A stretch of 64,000 nucleotides of DNA from Xanthomonas cassavae CFBP 4642 (GCF_000454545.1 NZ_CM002139.1:4904383-4968382), one strand, 5' to 3'. Positions 26,778-37,131 are shown, counted from the first letter of the stretch. Notes: generated from the letters alone by a model not told the origin. Program-made: numbers and translations.

Positions 26778-28706
26778 ATGTCCCTTAGCTTTTCCCGCCT
26801 GCTGTCGCTGGCCCTCGCCGCCGTATTGAGCCTGCCAGTGGCAGCGCCCGCCGATGCGGCCAAGAAGAAGACCGCCAAGGCACAGACCACGCAAACGCGC
26901 GCGAAGGCGAGCAAAGCCAAGAAGACCACCAAGCCGGCCAGAAGCACCAAGGCCGCCAAGGCCAGGCCGCGCGCCGTGGCCGCGCCGGTGGTACTGACCA
27001 AGGCGCAGCAACTCAACCTGCTCTACGACCAGTACTGGGATGCCTCGCTCAAGCTCAACCCGCTGCAGGCCACCTTCCAGGGCGAGAGCCGCTACAACGA
27101 CCAGCTGCCCAACTTCCTGTCACCGGCGTTCCGCCAGCAATCGCACGATTTCACCGTGCTGTGGCTGGGCAAGGCCGAAGCGCTGGGCCCGGACGGCCTG
27201 AGCGGCCAGGATCTGCTCAGCTATCAGATCTTCGTGCGCGATGCGCGCAGCGCGCTGGCGGCCGAGCAGTTCCCCAGCTGGATGCTGCCGATCAACCAGT
27301 TCTACAACATCGCCAGCATCGCGGTGGTGCTGGGCTCGGGCACCGGCGCGCAGCTGTTCAAGACGGTCAAGGACTACGACAATTGGTCGCGGCGCGCGCT
27401 CGGCATCCCCGACCTGTTCGATCAGGCCATCACCAATATGCGCGCCGGCATGCAGGCCGGCGTGGTGCAGCCCAAGGTGCTGATGCAGAAGGTGCTGCCG
27501 CAGCTGGATGCGATCATTGCACGCACCGCCGAAGACAGCCTGTTCTGGGGGCCGATCCGCAACCTGCCGGCCGATATGCCCGAGGCCGACAAGCAGCGCC
27601 TCACCGCCGAGTACAAGCGGCTGATCGAGGTGCGCATCCTGCCGGCGTATCGCGCGCTGCGCGGCTTCATCGCCACCGAGTACCTGCCGGCCTGCCGCGA
27701 CAGCGATGGCCTGGCGGCGCTGCCCGGTGGCGCAGCGTGGTACGCCTACGACGTGCGTCAGAGCACCACCTCGGACCTGAGCCCGGAGCAGATCCACCAG
27801 ATCGGGCTGGACGAAGTGGCGCGCCTGCAGGGCGAGATCCAGGCACTGACCAAACAGGTCAAGTTCCGCGGCAACCTGCCCAAGTTCTACAAGTTCATGC
27901 AGACCGACAAGCGCTTCAGCTTCCGCAGCGAGACCGAGTTGCTGGGGTATTACCGTGGCCTGCAGGGACGCGTGCAGGCCGCGGTGCCGCGCCTGTTCGC
28001 GCTGCAGGGCATCCCGGAGCTGGAAGTGCGTGCGGTGGAACCGCAGCGCGCGCAGTCCGCGGCCAGCGGCTCGTACATGCGCCCCGTCGTCAATGGCAGC
28101 ACGGGAAGTACGCCGGGCATCTTTTACGTCAACACCTCCGACCTGCCCTCGCGCAAGACCTGGGAAGCAGAGAGCCTGTACCTGCACGAAGCCATTCCCG
28201 GGCACCACTACCAGCTCGGGCTGCAGCAACAGCTGACCGATCTGCCCAAGTTCCGCCGCCTGGGCGGCGAGACCGCCTACATCGAAGGCTGGGGCCTGTA
28301 CGCCGAATCGCTGGGGCGCGAGCTGGGGCTGTATCAGGACCCGTACAACTACTACGGCTACCTGCAGAACGCGTTGTGGCGCTCGATCCGGCTGGTGGCC
28401 GATACCGGCTTGCACAGCAAGGGCTGGACCCGCACCCAGGCCATCGACTACATGCTCGGCAACTCGGCGATGAGCCGCACCGATGCCGAGGCCGAAGTCG
28501 ACCGCTACATGGCCATTCCCGGCCAGGCGCTGGCCTACAAGGTGGGCGAGATGAAGATCGCGCAGCTGCGCGAACAGGCCCAGCGCGAGCTGGGACCACG
28601 CTTCGACGTGCGCGCCTTCCATACCGAAGTGCTCAAGGACGGCTCGGTGCCGCTGGACATTCTGCAGGAAAAGATCCAGCGCTGGATTGCAGCGCAGCAG
28701 GGCTGA
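26778..28706 (+). CDS. Secreted DUF885 family peptidase-like protein with Lys/Ala-rich linker
   Basis: This 642-residue protein has a signal peptide (MSLSFSRLLSLALAAVLSLP, cut after ADA). A ~45-residue linker made almost only of Lys, Ala, Thr and Arg (roughly residues 28-72, for example KAKKTTKPARSTKAAKARPR) follows, then the DUF885 domain. That domain has the zinc-peptidase-like motif HEAIPGHHYQ near residue 470 and the downstream GWGLYAESLG segment. DUF885 proteins are related to M32-type metallopeptidases, but substrates are mostly unknown. The ATG at 26778 was chosen over 26760 because it begins the signal peptide. Confidence 0.88.
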   Translation: MSLSFSRLLSLALAAVLSLPVAAPADAAKKKTAKAQTTQTRAKASKAKKTTKPARSTKAAKARPRAVAAPVVLTKAQQLNLLYDQYWDASLKLNPLQATFQGESRYNDQLPNFLSPAFRQQSHDFTVLWLGKAEALGPDGLSGQDLLSYQIFVRDARSALAAEQFPSWMLPINQFYNIASIAVVLGSGTGAQLFKTVKDYDNWSRRALGIPDLFDQAITNMRAGMQAGVVQPKVLMQKVLPQLDAIIARTAEDSLFWGPIRNLPADMPEADKQRLTAEYKRLIEVRILPAYRALRGFIATEYLPACRDSDGLAALPGGAAWYAYDVRQSTTSDLSPEQIHQIGLDEVARLQGEIQALTKQVKFRGNLPKFYKFMQTDKRFSFRSETELLGYYRGLQGRVQAAVPRLFALQGIPELEVRAVEPQRAQSAASGSYMRPVVNGSTGSTPGIFYVNTSDLPSRKTWEAESLYLHEAIPGHHYQLGLQQQLTDLPKFRRLGGETAYIEGWGLYAESLGRELGLYQDPYNYYGYLQNALWRSIRLVADTGLHSKGWTRTQAIDYMLGNSAMSRTDAEAEVDRYMAIPGQALAYKVGEMKIAQLREQAQRELGPRFDVRAFHTEVLKDGSVPLDILQEKIQRWIAAQQG

Positions 28707-28885
28707 GGCCAACGATCGCGGCCGCTGAGCGTCGTGATCGGCCGTCGAGGCCAGGCCGTCGTCTGGGCGGGTGTCGATGTGGGACTGGCGTGCTGCGCGC
28801 GAAGGCGGCATGACCTTGCCAACTGCCGGCGTTGCACCGGCAACGGCCACTCCCGCTCACAGACGCAGTGCGCGCGTAAGGGTCA

Positions 28886-29845
28886 TCAGCCCGCACGCGC
28901 CGCCGCCAGTGCGGCGATGTCGCGTGGCGTGGTGCGGCAGCAGCCACCGATCAGGCGCGCACCGGCAGCCAGCCACTGCGCGTGCTGCTCGGCCAGGCTG
29001 CAGGCAGGCGCATCGCCGGCATGCCAGCGCTTGTCGGCCGCGTCATACTGCTCGCCCGAGTTCGGATACACCACCAATGGCAAGGTGGTCAGCGCCGACA
29101 GGCACTGCAATGCTGGCGTGACGCGATCCAGTGCGATGCAGTTGATGCCAACGGCGATCACCTGCGGGCAGGCGTCCAGCGTCGGAATCACGTGTGCCAG
29201 CGGCGTGCCATCGCTCAGGTGCGCCGCATCGCGCAGGGTGAACGAGAACCACGCATGCAGCTGCGGAAATTCTTCCAGCAGCAAGCGCAAGGCGGTGATC
29301 TCACCGGCCGATGGCAACGTCTCGCAGGCCAGTACATCCACCCCGGCCGCCGCCAGCGCGGCGATGCGCGGACGGTGGAAGTCCATCATCTGCTCCAGCG
29401 GCACCACGTAGTCACCGCGATACTCCGAACCATCAGCCAGATACGCGCCATACGGACCCACCGAACCGGCCACCCACAACGGCGCAGCGTCCGGCTGCAC
29501 CTGCAGGTGATCGGCGCGTGCCTGCGCGGCCAGTTGCACGCTGCGCGCGATCAGCGCCTGCGACTGCGCCAGATCCAGTCCGCGCGCGGCAAACCCCGAC
29601 GGCGTGGCCTGGTAACTGGCGGTGATCGCGCATTGTGCACCGGCGGCGAAATAGTCGCGATGCACCTGGTAGATCAGCTCCGGCTGCTCCATCAGCACTC
29701 GCGCCGACCACAGCGCATCGTTGAGATCGCAGCCGCGGTGTTCCAGTTCGGTGGCCAGGGCGCCATCCAGCAGCACGTCGCCATCGTGCTGCAAGACCTG
29801 GCTGAAAGGCGCATGCGCGCGCGGTTGGCGGGAAGCAATCGTCAT
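28886..29845 (-). CDS. mmuM: Homocysteine S-methyltransferase
   Basis: MmuM methylates homocysteine with S-methylmethionine (or SAM) as donor, giving methionine. The 319-residue protein has the TIM-barrel zinc family landmarks: [11 protein letters not shown] at the N-terminus, [29 protein letters not shown], the first zinc cysteine in GINC, and the C-terminal pair in IGGCCRTTP. The ATG overlaps the mmuP stop by 4 nt. The pair lets a plant-associated bacterium import and use S-methylmethionine, which is abundant in plants. The same open frame continues far upstream as an antisense-type shadow of mmuP. Confidence 0.95.
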   Translation of the reverse strand: MTIASRQPRAHAPFSQVLQHDGDVLLDGALATELEHRGCDLNDALWSARVLMEQPELIYQVHRDYFAAGAQCAITASYQATPSGFAARGLDLAQSQALIARSVQLAAQARADHLQVQPDAAPLWVAGSVGPYGAYLADGSEYRGDYVVPLEQMMDFHRPRIAALAAAGVDVLACETLPSAGEITALRLLLEEFPQLHAWFSFTLRDAAHLSDGTPLAHVIPTLDACPQVIAVGINCIALDRVTPALQCLSALTTLPLVVYPNSGEQYDAADKRWHAGDAPACSLAEQHAQWLAAGARLIGGCCRTTPRDIAALAAARAG

Positions 29846-31239
29846 GCGTGCAGTCTCCGGGCCGCAAGCCATTGGGTCAGTGCGTAGGCGCCATAACACA
29901 GCGCCACGAAGGGAATCGCGCAGTACAGCGCAATGCGCTGCTGCGGATCGAACGCCAGCCCGATGCAGGCCAGCAGACACAGCGCACATCCCAGAATCGG
30001 CGTCCACGGATACCACGGCGCACGATAGGCCAGCGTTTCCACGGCGATACCGTCGCGCAGCAGCTGGCGGCGGAAACGGTAATGCGCCGCACAAATACTC
30101 AACCACACCACCACCACCGCAAACCCGGACACCGCGGAAATCGCCACGAAGACGGTATCGGCGGCGTACACGCCGGTCAGCAGGGCCAGCAGGCCGCCCA
30201 GCATACTGAGCAGCAATGCCGGCAGCGGAATGCCGCGGCGGGTCAGCCGCGCGAGCCGGGCCGGCAGCGTGCCCTCGTTGGCCAGCGACCACAGCATGCG
30301 CGCGGCGGCGTACAGGCCGGAATTGGCTGCCGACAGGATCGCGGTCAGGATCACCGCATTCAGGATGTCCGCTGCATACGGAATGCCCAGCAACTCGAAC
30401 GCGCGCACGAACGGGCTGGTGTCCACCGCCGCCTGGCCGGCCGGCAGCAGCGCGGCCAGCACCAGTACGGTGCCGACGAACAGCACCACCAGCCGCACCA
30501 GGGTCGTGCGGATCGCCAGCGGAATCGCACGCGCCGGCTGCGCAGTCTCGCCGGCGGCCACACCGATCAACTCGGTCCCCGAAAAAGCGAAATTCACTGC
30601 CACCATCGTCATCAGGATCGGCAGAGTGCCCTGCGCAAACCAGCCATCGGCGCGCAGGTGGCGCAGGCCCGGCGGCGGCGAGCCATCGGCCAGCGGCAGC
30701 AAGCCCACCACCGCCGCACCACCGAGCACGATGAAGACACCAATGGTGATCACCTTGATCAGCGAGAACCAGAATTCGCCTTCGGCAAACCAGCGCGCCG
30801 ACACCGTGTTCAAGCTGAAGATCAGCGCGCAGAACAGCAGGCACCACGGCCACGCCGGGCTGTGCGGAAACCAGTACTGCATGCAGAATGCCGCGGCCGT
30901 CAGGCTCGAGCCCAGCGCCACCGTCCAGGTCAGCCAGTACAACCACGCCACCACGTAACCGGTGGCCGGCCCCAGATAGCGCGCGGCATACACATGGAAC
31001 GCGCCGGTCTGCGGCATCGCCACCGCCAGCTCGCCCAGGCATTGCATCACCAGATACACCACCAGCGCGCCGATCAGGTACGCGATCACCGTGCCCAGGG
31101 CGCCGGTGCTGACGATGATGTAACCGGTGTTGAAGAACAGGCCGGTGCCGATCACGCCACCCAGCGACAACATCACCAGATGGCGCACCTGCATGATGCG
31201 CTGGAATTGCGGTGCGGCGGTGGACGGCGGCTCGGGCAT
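29842..31239 (-). CDS. mmuP: S-methylmethionine permease, amino-acid/polyamine family
   Basis: This 465-residue, ~12-helix transporter of the APC amino-acid permease family shows the signature [20 protein letters not shown] at its N-terminus and [19 protein letters not shown] in the middle. Direct coupling to mmuM (4-nt overlap) makes S-methylmethionine the likely substrate. On sequence alone it could be another amino-acid permease. I chose the ATG at 31239 ([12 protein letters not shown]) because the frame further upstream to 31407 lacks a family-like sequence. Confidence 0.9.
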   Translation of the reverse strand: MPEPPSTAAPQFQRIMQVRHLVMLSLGGVIGTGLFFNTGYIIVSTGALGTVIAYLIGALVVYLVMQCLGELAVAMPQTGAFHVYAARYLGPATGYVVAWLYWLTWTVALGSSLTAAAFCMQYWFPHSPAWPWCLLFCALIFSLNTVSARWFAEGEFWFSLIKVITIGVFIVLGGAAVVGLLPLADGSPPPGLRHLRADGWFAQGTLPILMTMVAVNFAFSGTELIGVAAGETAQPARAIPLAIRTTLVRLVVLFVGTVLVLAALLPAGQAAVDTSPFVRAFELLGIPYAADILNAVILTAILSAANSGLYAAARMLWSLANEGTLPARLARLTRRGIPLPALLLSMLGGLLALLTGVYAADTVFVAISAVSGFAVVVVWLSICAAHYRFRRQLLRDGIAVETLAYRAPWYPWTPILGCALCLLACIGLAFDPQQRIALYCAIPFVALCYGAYALTQWLAARRLHA

Positions 31240-31544
31240 CGGCGTGTCTGATCGGTGGCAACGCATCCTGCCATGCGCGGCCAGGCGAGCACAGCCATGC
31301 GATGGCAAGCTGTGACGGTGCACCAGCGTGCAACGGCCCGCGGGTATGCTTGCGTACTGTTCACCCGGAAGCTCGCCATGCCGCATGCCCTGCAACCACC
31401 CATGCATGCGAAGACGTCTTGCTCGACCAGCGCGGTGGTGCCCGCATGCGCACCGCGTGGTACCGCCGCTGCGCGCAACGCAGCAGCGCTCGCCGACAGT
31501 CTCGGCGCGTCGCAGCCGATCGCGCAGGGCTTGCGAGGTGCCGC
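31240..31544. other. 305-bp divergent promoter gap, mmuP versus VOC gene
   Basis: No gene is supported here, although two short plus frames cross it. It must contain the mmuPM promoter on the minus strand. I looked for a SAM- or SAH-type riboswitch before mmuP and could not make out one by eye. Confidence 0.5.
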
Positions 31545-31934
31545 ATGAAGCTTGCCGGCATCCACCATGTGGCGATCATCGCCGGCGACTACGCGGTGTC
31601 CAAACGGTTCTACTGCGACATCCTGGGCCTGCGCGTGCTCGATGAGCATTACCGGCAGGCACGCGATTCCTGGAAGCTAGACTTGGCACTGCCCGATGGC
31701 GGCCAGATCGAGTTGTTCTCGTTTCCCGCCGCACCGCTGCGTCCCAGCCGCCCGGAAGCACGCGGCCTGCGCCATCTCGCCTTCCGTGTCGAGGATCTGG
31801 ACGCGGCCGTGGCGCATCTTACTGCGCATGGCGTGGTCGCCGAAGACATCCGCATCGACGAGTACACCGGCCGCCGCTTCACCTTCTTCGCCGACCCGGA
31901 TGACCTGCCGCTGGAGTTGTACGAAGTGGGTTGA
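31545..31934 (+). CDS. VOC family protein (glyoxalase/dioxygenase fold)
   Basis: This 129-residue single-domain VOC protein has the metal-ligand pattern intact: His in [12 protein letters not shown], Glu in [10 protein letters not shown], His in [11 protein letters not shown] and Glu in LPLELYEVG. It resembles the YaeR/SMU1112c group often annotated as glyoxalase I-like. The substrate is not known. GAGGTGCCGC precedes the ATG at 31545. Longer upstream in-frame sequence is not family-like. Confidence 0.88.
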   Translation: MKLAGIHHVAIIAGDYAVSKRFYCDILGLRVLDEHYRQARDSWKLDLALPDGGQIELFSFPAAPLRPSRPEARGLRHLAFRVEDLDAAVAHLTAHGVVAEDIRIDEYTGRRFTFFADPDDLPLELYEVG

Positions 31935-32077
31935 GCGCAGCATCCCCTGCGGGTTCGGTCACATCCGCCGCACGGTCATGTCGAGCAGGCGTAGTCGATC
32001 GCCTCTGTGACTTTCGGCGCATGCGGCACTGCGGTCACGCCGTGAAGATCAGGCCACCCAGGACACAGGAACCGTCC

Positions 32078-32971
32078 ATGCTGCAGATCCGTGCGCTGTC
32101 CAAGACCTACGCCAACGGCGTGCATGCGCTGCAAGGCATCACGCTCGACATCCCGCGCGGCATGTTCGGCTTGCTGGGGCCAAACGGCGCCGGCAAGTCG
32201 TCGCTGATGCGCACGCTGGCCACGCTGCAGGAACCCGACTCGGGTAGCGTCAGCCTGACCGACGCCGATGGCAGCAGCATCGACGTACTCGCCGACAAGG
32301 ACGCATTGCGGCGCCGGCTGGGCTATCTGCCGCAGGATTTCGGCGTGTACCCGAAGGTGAGCGCGCTGGACATGCTGGATCACTTCGCCGTGCTCAAGGG
32401 GCTTACCGATCGCGGCCAACGCAAGGAGGTGGTCGAGCGACTATTGCAGCAGGTCAACCTGTGGGACGCGCGCAAGCGCAAGCTCGGCACCTATTCCGGC
32501 GGCATGCGCCAACGCTTTGGCATCGCGCAGGCGCTGCTGGGCAATCCGCAACTGGTCATCGTCGACGAGCCCACCGCCGGGCTGGATCCGGAAGAGCGCA
32601 ATCGTTTTCTCAATCTGCTGGCCGAAATCGGCGAAAATGTGGTGGTGATCCTGTCCACCCATATCGTCGAGGACGTCACCGACCTGTGTCCGACGATGGC
32701 CATCATGAACAAGGGCCAGCTGCTGCTGAGTGGGCGGCCCGCCGATGCGATCGACATGCTGCATCAGCAGGTCTGGCGCAAACAGGTCAGCAAGCAGGCA
32801 TTGCCCGATTACGAGGCGCGCTTCACCGTGCTGTCCACGCGCCTGATTGCCGGCCACCCGGTGATCCACGTGTTCAGTGCCGACTGCCCGGAGCCGGGGT
32901 TCGAACAGGTCGCTCCCGATCTTGAGGATGTCTATTTCCAGCGCCTGCGCAAGCAAGCGCTGGCCGCCTGA
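32078..32971 (+). CDS. ABC transporter ATP-binding protein
   Basis: This 297-residue ABC ATPase carries Walker A GPNGAGKS (residues 34-41), the Q-loop YLPQDFGVYP, the signature YSGGMRQR, Walker B VIVDEPTAGLDPE and the H-loop STHIVED. The C-terminal ~70 residues are a DUF4162-like extension common in exporter-type (ABC-2) ATPases. It is followed after 13 nt by the fused permease/peptidase, its obvious partner. Confidence 0.95.
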   Translation: MLQIRALSKTYANGVHALQGITLDIPRGMFGLLGPNGAGKSSLMRTLATLQEPDSGSVSLTDADGSSIDVLADKDALRRRLGYLPQDFGVYPKVSALDMLDHFAVLKGLTDRGQRKEVVERLLQQVNLWDARKRKLGTYSGGMRQRFGIAQALLGNPQLVIVDEPTAGLDPEERNRFLNLLAEIGENVVVILSTHIVEDVTDLCPTMAIMNKGQLLLSGRPADAIDMLHQQVWRKQVSKQALPDYEARFTVLSTRLIAGHPVIHVFSADCPEPGFEQVAPDLEDVYFQRLRKQALAA

Positions 32972-32984
32972 CAGGAGCGCGACG

Positions 32985-35900
32985 ATGATCCTGGCGTTCC
33001 TGCGCTTCGAGCTGCGCGAACAACTGCGCTCGCCCTTGCTGGGGCTGCTGGCCGCGCTGTATGCCCTACTCGCCTTTGCAGCGCTGTCCAGCGATGCGGT
33101 GCAGATCGGCGGCGGCATCGGCAACGTGCTGCGCAATGCGCCTACGGTGATCGCCACCCTGCTGGGGCTCTTCAGCCTGCTCGGCCTGCTGGTGATCACC
33201 CTGTTCGTCAGCAATGCGGTGCTGCGTGACTTTGACCTGGGCACTGCCGAGCTGGTGTTTTCCACACCGATACGGCGGCGCGACTACCTGCTCGGCCGCA
33301 TCGGTGCCGCACTGATCGCCGGCATGCTGATGTATGTGGTGATCGCGCTGGGCATGTTCGCCGCGCAGTTCATGCCGTGGCTCGATCAGGCGCGGCTCGG
33401 GCCGGTCGCGGTGCTGCCCTATCTGTGGTCGCTGCTGGTGCTGGTGCTGCCCAACCTGCTGTTCACCACCGCGCTGCTGTCGGTGCTGGCGGTGACCACG
33501 CGCAGCATCCTGTGGGTCTACATCGGCGTGATCGTGTTCTTCGTGCTGTACGGCGTGAGCCGTGCGCTGATGGCCGACCTGGACAATGTGTGGATTGCCA
33601 CGCTGGCCGACCCGCTCGGCATTCGCGCGCTATCGCAGACGCTGCGCTACTGGTCGGTGGAGCAGCGCAACCACCAGCTACCGCCGCTGACCGGCTACCT
33701 GCTCGCCAATCGCGCGGTGTGGCTGGGCATGAGCGGTGTGTTGTTTGCCGCCACATTCGCGCTGTTCCGTACCGAGCGCAGCGGGACGCGGCGGCGCCGT
33801 GGTGTGGCGTCGGTTACGCCCGCTGATGCACCTCCCTCCAGCGCGCGCGTCAGCACGACACGCCTGACGGTCACCCCGCGCTTCGGCGCGGCCACTGCAT
33901 GGCGGCAACTGCTGCGCCAGATCCGCTTCGACACGCTGGGCGTGCTGCGCAGCGCGCCGTTCGTGGTGCTGCTGATGCTGGGCCTGGCCAACTTCATTCC
34001 GACCGCGCTGTTCAAAGCGCGCTATTACGGCACTGCCGTGCTGCCGGTGACCTCGTTGATGCTGGAGGCGCTGCAGAACAGCTACAGCTTTCTGCTGATC
34101 ATCGTGGTGCTGTTCTATGCCGGCGAGCTGGTGTGGAAGGAGCGCAGCAACCGCATCGACGGCATCACCGACGCGATGCCGGTCCCCGATTGGGTGCCGC
34201 TGCTCGGCAAGTTCGTCGCCTTGCTGGCGGTGATCGCCAGCTTCCAGGCCGCCGGTGCGTTGACCTCGGTCGCGCTGCAGCTGGGCCGTGGCTATACCAG
34301 CATCGAGCCACTGCTGTATCTCAAGACGCTGGCGCTGGGCTCGGTGCTGTACGTGCTGATGGGCGGCATGGCGCTGGCGCTGCAGGTGCTGAGCAACAAC
34401 AAGTTCGTCGGCTATGCGCTGCTGATGCTGGTGTTGATCGGGCAATCGGCGCTGTCGATGCTCGACTACACCCAGAACCTCTACACCTTTGGCGGCTGGC
34501 CCAACGCGCCGTATTCGGACATGAACGGCTACGGGCACTTCCTGCCCGGCCAGTTGTGGTTCCAGGGCTATTGGGGCGTGTTCCTGCTGGCGCTGCTCCT
34601 GCTGTCCTCGGCGTTCTGGCCGCGCGGCGTGGGCCATGACCTGCGCCAGCGCGTGCGGCTGGCGTTACGGCGCCTGCGCAGCCCGACCGGTGCGGCCCTG
34701 GCGATCACCCTGCTCGGCTTCGCGGCGATCGGCGGCTGGCTGTACTGGAACACCAACGTCTACAACAGCTTCCTGTCGCCGGAACAACAGCTGGACCTGC
34801 AGGCACGCTACGAGCGCGATTACCGCAAGTACAAGGATCTGCCGCAGCCGCGCATCGTCGCCGTCGACAACCACGTCGACCTGCATCCGGAAACCCAGTC
34901 GGTCGTGGTCGATGCCACCTGGACGGTGCGTAACACCCACCCCACACCGATCAGCGAAGTGCACATCGGCATGCAGGGCCGCACCGGCGACCGCAGCCTG
35001 GTCGAGGTGGATCTGGGCGGGCAGACGCTGAGCACGCACGATATCCCGGCCGGTTATCGCATCTACCGCCTGCAGACACCGCTGCAACCCGGGCAGGAGC
35101 GCGTGTTCCACTTCCGCGTGGACCAGCACCCGCACGGCCTCACCGCCGAGCAGGCGCAAACCGAACTGGTCGCCAACGGCAGCTTCTTCAACACCACCCT
35201 GCTGCCCTGGTTCGGCTACAACACGCAGACCGAGATCAGCGACCGCAACGAGCGCCGCAAGCGCGGCCTGGGCGAACCCACCCGCATGCCCAAGCTCGAA
35301 GACCAGGCCGCGCGCGCCAACACCTACGTCAGTACCGATGCCGACTGGCTCGCTTTCGCCAGCACCGTCTGCACCGCGCCGCACCAGATCGCGCTGGCGC
35401 CGGGCTATCTGCAACAGGAATTCCAACGCAATGGCAGGCGCTGCTTCCGCTACGTGATGGATCGCCCCATGCTCAATTTCTACGCCTACCTGTCGGCACG
35501 CTGGGAAGTGCGCAAGGCGCGTTACAAGAACATCCCGATCGAGATCTATTACGACCCCAAGCATCCGTACAACGTGCAGCGCATGATCGAGAGCGTGCAG
35601 AAGTCGCTGGCCTATTACCAAGCCAACTTCAGCCCGTATCAGCATCATCAGGTGCGCATCATCGAGTTTCCCGGCTACGCGCGGTTTGCGCAGTCGTTCG
35701 CCAATACCATTCCCTACTCCGAGTCGATCGGCTTCATCGCCGACCTGCGCGACAAGAACGACATCGACTACGTGTTCTATGTCACCGCGCACGAAGTGGC
35801 GCACCAGTGGTGGGCGCACCAGGTGATCGGTGCGAACGTGCAGGGCGCCACCCTGCTGTCCGAATCGCTGGCGCAGTATTCGGCGTTGATGGTGATGGAG

Positions 35901-36575
35901 CGCGAGTACGGACGCGCGCATATGCGCCGCTTCCTCCGCTACGAACTGGATCGCTACCTGGAAGGCCGTGGTGACGAAACCATCGAGGAATTGCCGCTGT
36001 ATCGGGTGGAGGATCAGCAATACATCCACTACCGCAAGGGGTCGCTGGCGTTCTATCGGCTGCGCGAGGACATCGGCGAGCAGGCGCTCAATCGCGCATT
36101 GCAGCGCTTTCTGGCGGCCAAGGCGTTTCAACAACCGCCTTACACCACCTCGGCCGAGCTGCTGCAGGCCATTCGCGCCGAGGTACGGCCGGACCAGCAA
36201 GGGCTGATCACCGACCTGTTCGAGAAGATCACCTTCTACGACAACCGCGTGGTCAGCGCGCAGGCACGCAAGCGCCCCGATGGCCGCTTCGAGGTGACCG
36301 TGCAAGCGCAGGCGGCCAAGCTGCAGGCTGATGGCAAGGGCAAGGAGCATGCAGTGCCGCTGGACGACTGGATCGAGGTGGCGATCTACGGCGCTCCGGC
36401 CGGCAAGGACGCGCTAGCGCCGGTGCTGGCCTTGCAACGGCAGCACGTCACCAGCGCCGCGCCCAGTTTCACCATGACCGTGGACCGCCTGCCGGTCGAA
36501 GCCGGCTTCGATCCGGACAACAAGCTGATCGACCGCGTGCCAGCGGACAACCGCAGGCAGGTGACACTGCAGTAG
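32985..36575 (+). CDS. ABC-2-type permease fused to an M1-type metallopeptidase domain
   Basis: This is a 1196-residue fusion protein. The N-terminal ~580 residues form two permease-like sets of hydrophobic helices (start MILAFLRFELREQLRSPLLG, second set from about residue 320). A large soluble domain then ends in an M1 aminopeptidase catalytic region: HEVAHQWWAH near residue 936 (zinc histidines and catalytic Glu), with the third ligand in LLSESLAQYS near 959. With the adjacent ATPase it would make an envelope transporter with a built-in peptidase on the outer face. Substrate unknown. A GGAG-type RBS precedes the ATG at 32985. Confidence 0.9.
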   Translation: MILAFLRFELREQLRSPLLGLLAALYALLAFAALSSDAVQIGGGIGNVLRNAPTVIATLLGLFSLLGLLVITLFVSNAVLRDFDLGTAELVFSTPIRRRDYLLGRIGAALIAGMLMYVVIALGMFAAQFMPWLDQARLGPVAVLPYLWSLLVLVLPNLLFTTALLSVLAVTTRSILWVYIGVIVFFVLYGVSRALMADLDNVWIATLADPLGIRALSQTLRYWSVEQRNHQLPPLTGYLLANRAVWLGMSGVLFAATFALFRTERSGTRRRRGVASVTPADAPPSSARVSTTRLTVTPRFGAATAWRQLLRQIRFDTLGVLRSAPFVVLLMLGLANFIPTALFKARYYGTAVLPVTSLMLEALQNSYSFLLIIVVLFYAGELVWKERSNRIDGITDAMPVPDWVPLLGKFVALLAVIASFQAAGALTSVALQLGRGYTSIEPLLYLKTLALGSVLYVLMGGMALALQVLSNNKFVGYALLMLVLIGQSALSMLDYTQNLYTFGGWPNAPYSDMNGYGHFLPGQLWFQGYWGVFLLALLLLSSAFWPRGVGHDLRQRVRLALRRLRSPTGAALAITLLGFAAIGGWLYWNTNVYNSFLSPEQQLDLQARYERDYRKYKDLPQPRIVAVDNHVDLHPETQSVVVDATWTVRNTHPTPISEVHIGMQGRTGDRSLVEVDLGGQTLSTHDIPAGYRIYRLQTPLQPGQERVFHFRVDQHPHGLTAEQAQTELVANGSFFNTTLLPWFGYNTQTEISDRNERRKRGLGEPTRMPKLEDQAARANTYVSTDADWLAFASTVCTAPHQIALAPGYLQQEFQRNGRRCFRYVMDRPMLNFYAYLSARWEVRKARYKNIPIEIYYDPKHPYNVQRMIESVQKSLAYYQANFSPYQHHQVRIIEFPGYARFAQSFANTIPYSESIGFIADLRDKNDIDYVFYVTAHEVAHQWWAHQVIGANVQGATLLSESLAQYSALMVMEREYGRAHMRRFLRYELDRYLEGRGDETIEELPLYRVEDQQYIHYRKGSLAFYRLREDIGEQALNRALQRFLAAKAFQQPPYTTSAELLQAIRAEVRPDQQGLITDLFEKITFYDNRVVSAQARKRPDGRFEVTVQAQAAKLQADGKGKEHAVPLDDWIEVAIYGAPAGKDALAPVLALQRQHVTSAAPSFTMTVDRLPVEAGFDPDNKLIDRVPADNRRQVTLQ

Positions 36576-36624
36576 CCGAATGAACGCATTCCGCAGCGCG
36601 TCTTTCCGCCACCATACTCCACGG

Positions 36625-36630
36625 TATACA
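36625..36630 (+). promoter_or_regulatory. Possible -10 box for the DUF2147 gene
   Basis: TATACA in an A/T-richer patch 51 bp before the ATG resembles a sigma-70 -10 element. No clear TTGACA-type -35 is seen. A GCCGCC/GGCGGC hairpin (36641-36655) follows, and a strong GGGAGGGG ribosome binding site precedes the ATG. Confidence 0.35.
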
Positions 36631-36680
36631 TTCGTGGCAGGCCGCCGACGGCGGCCCTAGCAATCCCTGGGAGGGGAACC

Positions 36681-37130
36681 ATGCGCAAGACCTTCAAGAC
36701 CCTGATGCTGGCCCTGCCGCTGGCCGCCGCCTCGCTGCTGGCCCAGGCCGCCGATTCGCCGGTGGGCCGCTGGAAGACCATCGACGACGAGACCGGCAAG
36801 CCCAAGTCGGTGGTGCAGATCGAACAGCTCGGCAACGGCACGCTGAGCGGCAAGGTGGTCGACATCCTGCAGTCCAACCATGGGCCCAACCCGATCTGTG
36901 ACAAGTGCGATGGCGCGCTCAAGGGCAAGCCGATCAAGGGCATGACCATCCTGTGGGGCCTCAAGCCCGACGGCACCGCGGTGTGGAGCGGCGGCTCGGT
37001 GCTCGACCCGGCCAAGGGCAAGACCTACAAGGCCAAGGTCACCCTGACCGACGGCGGCAAGAAGCTGCAGATGCGCGGCTATGTGGGCATCGAGGCGTTG
37101 GGCCGGACCCAGACCTGGATTCGCGAATAG
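36681..37130 (+). CDS. Secreted DUF2147 domain protein
   Basis: This 149-residue protein has a clear signal peptide (MRKTFKTLMLALPLAAASLL, cut after AQA). A DUF2147 domain follows: DSPVGRWKTIDDETGKPKS at the mature N-terminus, a Cys-x-x-Cys pair in NPICDKCDG, and the GLKPDG and GYVGIEALGRTQTW blocks. DUF2147 proteins are small periplasmic proteins of unknown role. The gene has its own strong RBS and terminator, so it is a single-gene unit. Confidence 0.92.
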   Translation: MRKTFKTLMLALPLAAASLLAQAADSPVGRWKTIDDETGKPKSVVQIEQLGNGTLSGKVVDILQSNHGPNPICDKCDGALKGKPIKGMTILWGLKPDGTAVWSGGSVLDPAKGKTYKAKVTLTDGGKKLQMRGYVGIEALGRTQTWIRE

Positions 37131-37131
37131 C

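Noticed and set aside
27120..28850. 576-codon antisense frame over the DUF885 gene
   Set aside because: It is a shadow of the DUF885 coding sequence with no family-like features.
29848..31251. 467-codon plus-strand frame opposite mmuP
   Set aside because: Its Gln/Arg/His-rich composition is typical of antisense frames; mmuP and mmuM overlap as a clear operon on the minus strand.
31240..31544. Possible SAM/SAH riboswitch before mmuP
   Set aside because: The S-methylmethionine context made it worth looking, but I could not make out the conserved helices or binding core.
34665..36350. 561-codon antisense frame over the ABC permease/M1 gene
   Set aside because: It arises from strong GC3 bias; the sense strand carries the HExxH peptidase motif and membrane helices.
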